Source: Babylonia areolata (Eukaryota > Mollusca > Gastropoda > Neogastropoda > Buccinidae). From it: 64,000 bases of DNA. Where the stretch lies: assembly GCF_041734735.1 (NCBI RefSeq), contig NC_134876.1, positions 94,417,586-94,481,585 on the forward strand. The letters run 5' to 3'. The position numbers and the translations under genes were made by a program. Below, in pieces: positions 37,001-49,601 of the stretch (the stretch's first letter is position 1; each line of letters begins with the position of its first letter). Under the pieces are notes generated by a model. It did not search any database. It was not told where the DNA came from and was given only the letters and a program-made list of their open reading frames with translations.

Positions 37001-39216
37001 TTCCTTCTTTTAAATTTGCACATTAAAGTACTTTTTTCGACAGAATATTTATTCACTCTTTTTGCTGTGGGATTCTGCATGTGTGCTAAGAGCAAACTAA
37101 ATATCAGACTCAGCTGACCATGTCATCCAAAAACTAGCACCAAAACCACCAGTTAAAGACTGGACAAAGGGAAAAAATATCTAGATCCTTGAGTGACTAA
37201 AATCCATATCCTAAATTCATGATCTGGCAGTCTGTCCACAAACATATGTCTCTTATATACCTGTTTCAAAACTTAGACTTGAATGCTTCTTGTTAATTTT
37301 CTGCTGGTTTCTTTTTTTTTTCTTTTTTTTTTTTTTTTAAATATTTTTTTCAGTTTTTCTCATGTTTCTTTTAGAGCTAAAAAAAACAACAACAAAAAAA
37401 AAAAAAAAAAAAACCTAAAAAAACCCACTGCTGTTGGTAAACAAAACAAATAAAAAGAAAGTAAATCATAACAATTTACACAACCACACACAAACTTGAC
37501 TAACATATGTGAGGATTCCAAACATATGATAAAAACTGACAAACAACCAAACCTGAGATTACAAAACCCCAACCTACTTGTGCTCAGCCAGGAGACATGT
37601 GGATAACACATTGAAAACCCGCACAGCTCCGCTCTCAAAGCCACAGACGAAGACCTGGCGACTGGGATGATAGCAGATGGTGGAGGGACACTCGTCCGGA
37701 GCGCTGAAGTCATACAGCTGCTGAAGGGTCTCTGCGTCCCAAACCCGTATCGTGTGGTCCTTCGATACTGTTGCCATGTGCTTTCTGTACGGGTCGATGG
37801 CAATGCTAAGCACGCGTGCTGTGTGAGAGCGCATGATTGTGGTGTAGTCTCTGGTGGTAACATCCAATACTCCCAGGTTCCCCTGCAAGTGACACACGCT
37901 TTAGTTGAAGCATATGGCCTTAAGTTTAGATAGATTGCAAGCTCTGTAACAGTGCCAAGAGGGACATTAGTGTGAATAAATTTACTGACCTCAAATTTCT
38001 CATCAAAATATTTCTTCAAAAGCTGATCTAGGTATGGAAGATTTAGCTGTTCTTTTTACACAAACTGGGTTAAACATATTCTTCTTCTTCTTCTTCTGCT
38101 TCATTCATAGGCTGCAACTCCCTTGTTCACTCATATGTATAAGTGCGCTTTTATGCATATGACTGTTTCTACAAAATGCTGGCATGTTGGCAGCTGTACT
38201 TAAGAGTGTGCATGTTGGGTATGTTATTGTTTCTATAACTCGCTAAATGCTGACAATGATTACAGGTTCTCTGACATGCATATTTGATGTTCTGCATGCA
38301 TATACACACAAAGGGGGTTCAGGCACTAGTAGGTCAGCACATATGTCAACCTGGGAGATCGAAAAATCTCCACCCTTAACCCACCAAGTGCGCCCAAACC
38401 AGGCACCGAACTCAGGAGACTCAGGCAAGAATCTAGTGCTCTGACCATTCGGCCACTGTACCCGTCAGTCTAATATCTAAAAAGATGGGCTTTTTTACAG
38501 AAAGGAAGAAAGAAAAAAGGCTATGTTGAGTTTTCAAGAAAAGCACACACACAAAAAAAAAGGAAAAAAAAGAGACTGAATCTGAAAGAAAAAAAAAAGC
38601 AATTTTTAAATTTCTTTTTATTTAATGTTTTGGGAAAACAGTTCAAATGCCATTTACACATGCACACACACACACAAACACAAAACCCACTGACCGAAGA
38701 TGTGCCTGCCAAAATCTTGAGACCATCAGCAGACAGACTGACAGCTGTAACACTTCCTTCATGTTCTGAAAACGCAAATATTCTCTCTCAGACATCAGGG
38801 GGAAAAAAAAAAAAAATATATATATATATATATATATGTAAAGTTCACTGATTTTGTCAACAATTACAACACAGGATGGAAATGATGGAAATGTTTGTCA
38901 ATTGTAGCTAACGGTAATTTCCTTTATTTCAGAGATGATGCATGTCTTAATTTTGAAAGTTTATTCTCTTTTTATGGACATGGACTTGGACCTAGCGGAC
39001 AATATTTTGCGTGCATTAGTGCATGTGTGCGTGCATGTGTGTGCATGCGCATGCATGTGTGTGTGCGTGCGTGTGGCATGTGTGTGTGTGTGTGTGTGAC
39101 AGAGAGGGGAAGGCAGATATGTAGAGACACAACATTTAGCTGGACAACTGTCTGCAGTTGTAACTTACCAACCTCAAGGTATTGTGTGTGTGTGTGTGTG
39201 TGTGAGTGTGAGAGAT

Positions 39217-39283
<67 letters not shown>

Positions 39284-40311
39284 CAAACAGACAAAGACAG
39301 AGACAGAGAGACAGAGAAACAGAGGGGGAAAGGGAGACATGGAGAGCTACAGCATTTAGCTGTCTGCAGTTGCAACTTACCAGCCTCAAGGTACACATGG
39401 GCAAAGTCCAGAGGCCAAAGTCGGAGGAAACCATCCTCCGACCCAGTCACGCAGAATGTCTCATTCATGCTCATGCTGGTGATGGCCAGTCCTGAACCTG
39501 TCAACCCACACACCAGGATTGGAACAGGACACTCACACACACAACTCTTTTTCACTTATCTGAAATGGCCATATCACTGCACTGAAACAGCAATTTTAAC
39601 AAAACAATATTATCAAATGACTACTAACAGCAAAACGGTGAAGTGGATGGTCAGGTCAGATGAGGATTATAATTTTTGTATCATCCAAGTTTATTGAAAT
39701 AATTATTAATTTTTAGAACATTGATAGGTTTGTTGGCAATTTGAATTTGGAGGAAGTCATCAATGAGAAGCCATACAGTTTGAGCAGAATTTGTCACACA
39801 AACTTTGACTGTTTTGAGAAAGGAGTTGCAGACTAAGGATGTCACTGGAGATTGTCTTGTTTTACATCCAAGTGTGTATGCATGAATACATGTGTGTACA
39901 CATGCGAAATTCATCTAACTGTGTCAGTGCAAGGGATTATGATTTCCAAAAAGACTGACCTGAACGAATCCCATCTTTGTCTTTGTTCTTGGAGATAGGC
40001 AGCAGACGACGCACATGTCGAACAGTCACTTTCTGGTAGTCTATCTCAAACATGTGACCGGAACGACTGCAAGCATAGCTAAGCGGACACACAGAAGATG
40101 AAAATTAAAAGCTGTCAAGTGTTTTACAGATAAAACAACAACAACAAAATACAAAATCCTGTTTAGATCCTTATTATAAAAAAAACCACCAAAAAAACCA
40201 AAAAAACCCAGCAGCTGTTCACAAGCATACACTCATGCACTTACTAATAAATAAAATAATAAAAACATAATTACAGTCATTGGTCATTGGGGTTTTTTTC
40301 TCCCTACAATC

Positions 40312-40355
<44 letters not shown>

Positions 40356-43300
40356 TGTAATATATATACATTATAAAACCTTGCCATTTTCAAAAATTCC
40401 TTTCAGATGGATTCCATATTGAAAAATGTCATGTCTGAAATTTCATTGTGCGATCACTTTGCTCCAAATCAGTACATCTTTGCTCTCTTCCTACACTCTT
40501 TCACCCTGACAGCTCTGTTCCTCCACCTCTCTCCCTTGTGCCAGTCCACTCACATGAACTGGTCTTCAGGATCTTTACTGGTGTGGTGACCAGCCTCAAA
40601 GCAGATGTCAGTGAAGTCCATGGAGTGGTATTCCCCCATATTGACCGGCGCTGACCGCAGAGTGCCATCTTTCAGTCGCCACAGACGTATGTTGTCTCTT
40701 CCACAAGACACCATCCTGTTCATGAAAACCACTGTTGTGTTTCAATGATAAAGATGATATAGAATGGTAGAACCAGTAATATTATTAAAAGCAGTCAATA
40801 TGCATGTCAGCAAATCACAACAGTTTAACAAATAGCAAAACACAAGTAAATACAGATACATACGTACACACACACACACACACACACTTTAAAGCGATTA
40901 AGCTGTTACCAGTTTGCTCATGCAAGCTTCATTCGGATATTTTTACAACTGTTGTCAGAAACATTGTTGCCCAAAGAAACAATTCAGTTTCTTGTTCTGT
41001 TTTGTATGCTAACTGGTCATTGACTTTTGGTATGTGTGAGTGTGTTTGTGTGTTTTATACACCTGGTTAAGTTTCAATTGACAATTAAAACTGAAAATTG
41101 ATTCTCATTCTAATTCTAAATCAATCAAGGACATTCTGATTCATAATCATTCCAAAACAAATGCCTTTCAGATACTGACTAGCTTCTCACCGTTTTTCAT
41201 CAAAGGGAGCGACAATCATGCGAGAGATGTCCACATCGGAGTGTGCCTTTGCAACAATGCTGACCTCCCTTTTCTTAATCACCATGCTGGTATTCCAGAT
41301 TACTACCAGCTGCCACAAAAAAGTAAATGATAAAAATGTTACTCTGTTCCATCATCCTGACATCCACAAGGACAAAAAGAAACATGAAAACACACGAGCA
41401 ATAACAAGGTCAACAGCTTTTCTTCATAAGATGTTTATTTACTTTTCAGTTTTAAAAAGATCATTATTTTTCCTAAAATTATATTCAATCTAATGTACTT
41501 ACCATGACCCACTGGTGCAGACTGTGGCAGAGGACTGAATCCTGTCCTGTGTAAACTATTACCCCTATTATACTGAGAAGTGATGATGATAATATGAGTA
41601 CTTATATAACGCCTATCCTCGGTCTGAGACCAAGCTTTAAGCACTTTATGAACATGGAGTCATTTGGAAAATAGGCTGCCTATATGGGTAGAGCCGACTG
41701 AAAGCTGTCATTTGGGCCCTCAACATTTATTTCCTGTGTCATTCAATCAGGTTTCAGTTACACACACACACACACTCAAACATACATGTATTATTTTATG
41801 TGTGTGAACGTTTTGTTCATTTACCTCGCCATTTAGGCAGCCATACTCTGTTTTCAGTGGAGTGCATGCTGGGTATGTTCTTGTTTCCATAACCCACCAA
41901 ATGCTGACATGGATTACAGGATTGCATGCGTATACACATGAAAGGGGTTCAGGCACTAACAGGTCTGCACACAGGTTGACCCGGGAGATCGGAAAAATCT
42001 CCACCCTTCACCCATCAGGCTCTGTTACCGAGATTCGAACCAAGGACACTCAGATTGAAAGTCCTCAGCTATCAAAAATAGGTGCAACTTTAGACTCCTT
42101 TAGTACATCAACTCCCTCCTGCATGCCTATGCTGCGTTATTTGTTTCCCCTACTTTTATTTCTTAAAGAGGCACATTTGCTCGACTGCTTGACAATCACA
42201 ACAATGACTATTTGGAGGAAAAGCTAGATGATCAAGTGCTCAGTTTAGAATATAATGAAAGATACTAACTTTCCTTCCAAACACACTGTTTTTTAGACAT
42301 CAAATACTCATGATTTGATATGCTGACTACAGAAAAGTAAATACAGAAAAAAGCCAAAAGAAAAAAAATAAAGTTGCTGGCCTGTTTCAATAGTATAACT
42401 AAAGCAAACTTTGCAGAAAGTTTCTTGTATTTCATGAGGGAAAAAAGTATAAAACCATGTCATTTATAATGATTCAATGCATTTTAATTTCCCTGTTGTG
42501 TGTGTGTGTGTCCATCGAGATCGATGATGACCATCGTTGTCATCCAGCTGGGGGATGGGGGGAGGGTGGTGGTGGATTGGGGGGGAGGATGCTCATGAAT
42601 CTATCTGTGAATGCGCAGATGGCTGAATAGTCCAATCTGCGCACGAAATGTTCGCTGACAGTTGGGGCAGACAAAGACAGGCATACCATTGTCAGGGAGC
42701 TTGTTTGCCCGTGACTTTCTGGCCTGCCTCTTCTGAACAGCTGCAGCAGTCCTGTTGGCCTCGCACAACCTGGCGCCTTTGTGCACAGCAGCACGCCATT
42801 TGTCACGGTCCACTGCAGATTCCTCCCAGGAGTCCGGGTTGATATCAAACGCTTTCAGAGAGACTTTCAGACTTTCCCTGTTGTACTTAAATGTCAAACT
42901 ACCTAGTTTACAGCTTACAAAGAAAAGAATAAAAAAAAAAAAAAAAAACAGAAAAAGAAGAAAGAAATAAAATCAGGGAAAAGTTTCTCACAGTTTTGCC
43001 ATGTCCATCCTTGCCAACTCCACATAAGATGTTTCCGTTCTGAGCAAAACTGTAACAAGAAAGGCAGTTCAATGGTCCATCTTCATAAAATGGACTATGC
43101 ATATTTTCTTCTTTTTTTTTTTTCCTAACTGAGAATATACAAAATCCGAACTTTTAAATTTGTAAACAAATCTTGAAAAATAGTCAAAAGTATTTCGCTT
43201 GGAAAATGGACAACCACAGGTTCATTATCTATATGATAGACAATATGCATGAAGGTTTTACAATATTAAAACAAAAAACCCCCCAAAAAACAAACAAAAC

Positions 43301-46300
43301 AAAAAAAACCCAGTAGATTTCATATTTGTAGGGCTATATATATATATAAAGAAAAAAAGTTAGTCCACAACACAGACTGGACATTTCCTCACAGTGAAAC
43401 ACCCACACTGCTGATAATCATTCACAAAGCATACAGGAAAAAAAAAGTAGCAAGAAAGAAAAACAATAACAAAACAGCATACCAGAGAGAGAAGAGGGAG
43501 TGGGCGTGTGTTTTGCACATGGACAGACACTCCCCCGACTGGAACTTCCACACCCTGACCACACTCATTTGGCCAGTCTGCCCAGAGGCCAGCAAACTGC
43601 TGCTTCCATTCAGGGACAGACAGGAGACCTGCACACAAAACCCCCAACCCCAACATAACTTCTTCTTCTTCTGCATTCACTCATATGCACACGAGTGGGC
43701 TTTTACGTGTATGACCATTTTTACCCCGCCATGTAGGCAGCCAAACTCAGCTTTCGGGGGTGTGCATGCTGGGTATGTTCTTGTTTCCATAACCCACCGG
43801 ACGCTGACATGGATTACAGGATCTTTAACGTGTGTATTTGATCTTCTGCTTGCATATACACACGAAGGGGGTTCAGGCACCAGCAGGTCTGCACATATGT
43901 TGACCTGGGAGATCATAAAAATCTCCACCCTTTACCCACCAGGCGCCGTCACCGTGATTCGAACCCGGGACCCTCAGATTGACAGTCCAACGCTTTAACC
44001 ATTCGGATATTGCGCCCGTCCCCAACATAACAAACTGTTATTGGCACCAATAGAGTGTGGTACTTATAAACAAACTGCAGCACTAATAAACAAACAACTT
44101 TAAAAGTGACAATTTCAATGATACATAGTGCAAACAAACAACATTGTGCAGCACTAATAAAAAAAAAAAAATAATAAACAACTTTAAAAAGTAACAATCT
44201 GAATGAAAACAAGCAAACAACTTTAAAATAAAAGATAAAGCTTGGCGATGTACTGCTACCCTAAAAAAGAATTTTCCTAACTACTTCTTCTGTTTGCTTC
44301 TTCTTCTTACATGTATGCATATCTATGCTGTCATCATCACAGCATGAAAGGCTGTGGGTATGAGGACATTTGTTCTGGGCATGCTGTTTGCCCAACAGTC
44401 AACTGGAAATTTACAATTAAAATGCTAGTATGATTTTTGCGCCCCACCCCCTCTGCCAAAGCAAAATGTTTATTGGTTTCTATGTTTCTATAATTCTGTT
44501 GTTGTGGTTTTGGTTTTGTTAGAAAAGCAGGTCTGAAAGTAAAACCAATCCTGATGGCACATCAACTTTACATACAGTACAAAAGGGACTATTAACGTGG
44601 TTCATGTCAGATACAAAATATTTCATGCCAGCATAAATGCTACTGCTTTTGAAGAATAACTCTGAATCAGTCTTTCTTTTTTTTTTTCTTTTCTTTTCTT
44701 TTGTTTTTAATATGGGCCTGTGATATAAGAAGCACAGCCTACGTTTAAGTAATTCAGACAATAATTAATGATTCACCCAAAATTCAGCTTGCCCCCTTAC
44801 CTTGTCAGTGTGACCCAGGAAGAAACGCTGATGACCATTGCTTACTCGCATGACCACCACCACGGAATGGCAGGGGTACACCACGCTTGACCCATCACCA
44901 CTCCACAGGGCCTTGCAACACAATGATCATGGTCCAGTAACACTGATATCCTTCAGTATTCAAGATGTGAAGAACATCTCACCCTTTCTTTTTCACATGC
45001 TGCCTACAAATTTTAAACAACAAATCCATAATTTCTCTTAAAATTTATGCCACTTATTACCTCATGTGGAGTAATAGCCTTAAGGAAACGCGTCCGCCTA
45101 GGAAGCAAGAGAATCTGAGCACGCTAGTTCAAATCAAGGCTCAGCCGCCAATATTTTCTCACCCTCCACTAGACCCTGAGTGGTGGTCTGGACACTAGTC
45201 ATTCGGTGAGATGATAAATTGAGGTCCCATGTGCAGCATACACTTAGCCCACGTAAAAGAACCCATGGCAACAAAAGGGTTGTTCCTGTCAAAATTCTGT
45301 AGAAAAATCCACTTTGATAGGAAAAACAAATAGAACTGCAAGCAGGAAAAAAAAAGGGGGGGGGGAAGGGGGGGGGTGGCGCTGTAGTGTAGCGACACGC
45401 TCTCCCTGGGGAGAGCAGCCCAAATTTCACACAGATAAATCCATTGTGATAAAAAGAAATACGAATGCAAACAGAAATACCTCAGGGTCAAATCAATACA
45501 ATACCAGCACGGCATCGTCCAATGATGAAAAACCAAACTGATGTATCACTCTTACCAGGTCTCTTCTAAGACAACTACCAGCAACAGATCAGAAAGGTCT
45601 GCTTGCAAAATTAGGCTAATCATGTTTGGCACAGCTGATGCTAGAATGATTGACAATGCAAAGCAAGGAATTCAGAACGTATTATGAAAACAAAATAAAC
45701 CTTATCACAACAGCCTGCTTCCCTCTTTCCTACTTTCATGTATCATTTTAATCTTCTTGCAAAATTGATGCAACAAATCCTGTGCTGTGATAGACTAGCA
45801 TTCCCATTCAATGCTTGTTCTTCATGGTATCTAAAATTAAAAGAACAATAACAACCATTTCCTGAAGCATTAAAGGTTATGTATTGGTATCAGAGTGCCA
45901 AAGAAACTCACATCTCTAAATGAGGCTCCCCCAAATCCAATAATCCTCTTCAGTTTCAGGATTGGATCTGGTTCAAGCATCTGAAAAAAAAACAATTAGC
46001 CTCTTAATTATTTTACTTTGCTGAAACAATAAGTATCAAACAACACATTCATTTAATTAGTATTGGCATAAAACTTCCATTAACCTTATTCTTTGTGAAT
46101 TAGAAGTTTTACAAAATAAAGTGGTGATTGATTAACTCTTATGTTCTTAATGTAAAGAACAGACTTGCATGACAAAAAGACAAGTAACCAGTGGGGAAAG
46201 GGAAAGTTTCGCACCACACCATTTTCTATCCAGCCATCAGTATGATTTATAACTTGAATGTGAATGAAATGTTTACAATGACATGACAGTGACATAACCA

Positions 46301-49300
46301 TACACTTCATACTGTGGAAATGATTCAGGAAACTTGCCTTGTAGTTCTTCTGTGAAAGGGCAGCTAGATACACAGGGGCTGTCACTTTCTCCTTCACTTG
46401 CTGCAAAAGAATCACAGCTGACATCACAGTATGTTTTGATGTCAAAATCACCATTTCAACAGATTAGTGAACATTTCATTTGACATTTTGAATCTGTAGA
46501 CTAATCACTAAACCTCACTGATAAATGCATGTTTTTTTCCACCAAAACTTGTCGGATGCCTTTCTGGGCAAATTGAAAATGAGTATAGCTACAGTAAAAA
46601 TGCATATACATGTACTGAAACAAACCAAACATGAAGCATGCATGCATATATATGTTAACACAATGACAATGTCGTTTGTATTTATTTTTCAACTTTACTT
46701 TTTATATCCACATACACTCACAGATAACTAACTCACACATGCATACTTAACACATTATAACAGATACCAGTACAGACAAAAAATTAGTTCAATAATTTAA
46801 TGGTTTGATTTATAATTTCACACACAGTCCCTCATGACAGATAAAGCAATTAACTACTCCTCTGGAAAATGTAAATATCCACTGTCAATGTTTCAATCAA
46901 CAGATCATTTCATTTATCAGTTTTATTCAGAGTTCTTAAATAAACATATAAAATAGAATCAGAAAGAACAAAATCTGGCATTCTGTATTCAAGGAACAGA
47001 TTATCCATTAAAAAAGTAATAAAGAAAAAAAACCCCAAAAAACCCAGCCATGCTCATCAAATTTTCAAAACAGAGCAGACCTGAGGTTTGTTGCTCTTGA
47101 CCCTGGTACTGGTTTGTCCAGTGCCATTGGAGTTGTTGACATCAGGATGTGCATAGATGTGCACATTGGACTTTTCAAATGCTGTGCTGTCATCAACTTC
47201 CAGTTCTGGGACCTCTTGTGTTACAGTCTGTCTGTTCACAGGCTGAGGAATAGCACATAAGATTAGCAAAATCTCTCATACACTCTCAAAAGCCCTTTAA
47301 AGCAAACACTCTTGCACACACATCCACTCCAGTTAGCAGAATAAAACAGTGAAAATCAATAAATTTTTGACAAGGGATGAGACCAATTTTTATAATGTTA
47401 TAACCCATTATATTTGTTGAGTTTCTAATCAGACCAGTGTATCACCAGGGAATATATGCAGCACATCAAAAGTTCCTACAGTCTCATAATTCTTCAGTCA
47501 TTTCTTTCTCTATTTTTCTTCTTCTTCTTCTCTTTCTAATGTAGCACAAAATCTCTAACCATGATATATTCACAGCAAATCAACTTTTTAACGACAATAA
47601 AAAATATTCCACACTTTCAAACTTAAGAAAATACTGCTATCACTACAGTAGCTGTCTTTCATACTGCTGATCGAATATCTGGATAAACAGAACTGCACAG
47701 AACAGATAATTTTGGGCATTATGATCAAACACTTTTGCTTCCTTTTTCCTTCAAAATTACCACAATGCTGCAAATCCACAAAGAGAATCAAAGTAATAAA
47801 AAAAATTATATAGAAAAATTTAAAACAAGAGAAGCAAGGCCTTCAAGACTCACTTGTGATGAATTAAGTTCCCTAGCATTAATTACAGAGTATTTTCCCT
47901 TCTCTACTATCTGCACCAAAATGTTTGCAAAATAAATAAAAATTCCATGTTTAGCAAAAGAAGTTCCTGTTTGAACAAAAAATGATAATAATGACTCCTC
48001 TTGTTGTTGTGTCAGAATAAGAGGTCAAAGTTCCAAGTTTAGAGATACAAAAAAATATAAATATAACAGTAAATGCAGTTTGCATATAATTAGGCTTCTT
48101 TTTTTAAAAATTTTTTTGTGCCCATCCCAGAGGTGCAATATTGTTTTAAACAAGATGAATGGAAAGAACTGAATTTTTCCTATTTTTATGCCTAATTTGG
48201 TGTCAACTGACAAAGTATTTGCAGAGAAAATGTCAATGTTAAAGTTTACCACGGACACACACACACACGGACACACACACACACACACACAGACAACCGA
48301 ACACCGGATTAAAACATAGACTCACTTTGTTTACACAAGTGAGTCAAAAATGAAAAAGCAAGACCAGTCACCTCTACCCTCCTTCAATACAGCAACTAAA
48401 AATGTGTCAATATGTTCACACTAGAAAGACTTCAAGTCAACAACAAACTACATTTCAGTTTCAACATATGAAAACCTAGAGGAACTGGAAAAGAATACAC
48501 GTCAGCCAACTGTGTAAGAAAAGCAGGCAAGGTTCTACAGCACCTTTTTGGGCGTGGTAAGTTTGTGAATCATGGACACCCTCTCTGACACACACTTGCT
48601 GATAGATTTGGTATGGGGTGTCACTCTGTGAGCCTTTTCTTCAACACCTTCTGCAACATGCACCATGCAAGTTATAAGGGGGAAAATTGGATGAGTTTCT
48701 ACCATAAGATAAAAAGCAAAATGGTGCAAATACTAAGAGAATATGTGAAAAAGATACCAAGCAAAAGTCTGATTCATCCAACAATGGATATAGACATTAT
48801 GTGCAATACTGAGAAAACGTAAAGTTAAGGATTAAAGTACAGCAGTCTCACTAACATTTTGTAAACTATTCAGCTTAAAAACAGGAAAATTTATACAGAA
48901 AACACATAAGTTTTTTTCTGTCTGTTGTGACAAAAAAGTGTAAATAAAGATAAGTTAAGCAATCTTAATTCTGAAATATATATGTCTGTTAGAACCATGT
49001 GATGTGATATGCTCATAGCAGCAGTAGTAACGCTATCAAAGACAGATAATGTGAAACTTAAAGATAGTTAATTCAATAGTTTTAAGCCATTGTGTTCATT
49101 TAAACAAAATAACAAACATCATAACATAAGACATATAGCTGTGGATGTACTAGTCCTATTCATATTTCGAAATCATAGCTATACTTACCACAGCACTTTC
49201 TGTTGGAGTCATCCACTGAAAACTGTACAGAATCAAATGGCTTCTTCTCTCCTTCTGGTGGGAATCTGATAAAAAAATTTTTTTAAATAAATTAAATTAA

Positions 49301-49531
49301 ATTAAAAAAGGTACAAGACAAATACATTGTCTATTTTGTAACTTCAGATCTTAGGAACAGATATTGTGTTACATTTACTTCAAAACAACTTCAACTGATT
49401 TGGTCACTCTGACATATGTTCTCTGTCAATGCCATTATCACTATCTTTGAAGTTTTTGACTCACATGTGTAAACAAAGTTGTCTGTGTCGGTTGTCTGTG
49501 TGTCATTGCATGTGTGTGTGTGAGTATATCT

Positions 49532-49601
<70 letters not shown>

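Noticed and set aside
37882-37930. Alternative acceptor extending WDR90 exon 18 upstream (MCHLQ)
   Set aside because: It breaks the phase with exon 17, while the downstream CAG acceptor together with the GTCAGT donor of exon 17 fits.
45345-45380. G-run in SINE D as a regulatory G-quadruplex
   Set aside because: It is likely a slippage product inside a SINE, and nothing ties it to a promoter or splice site.
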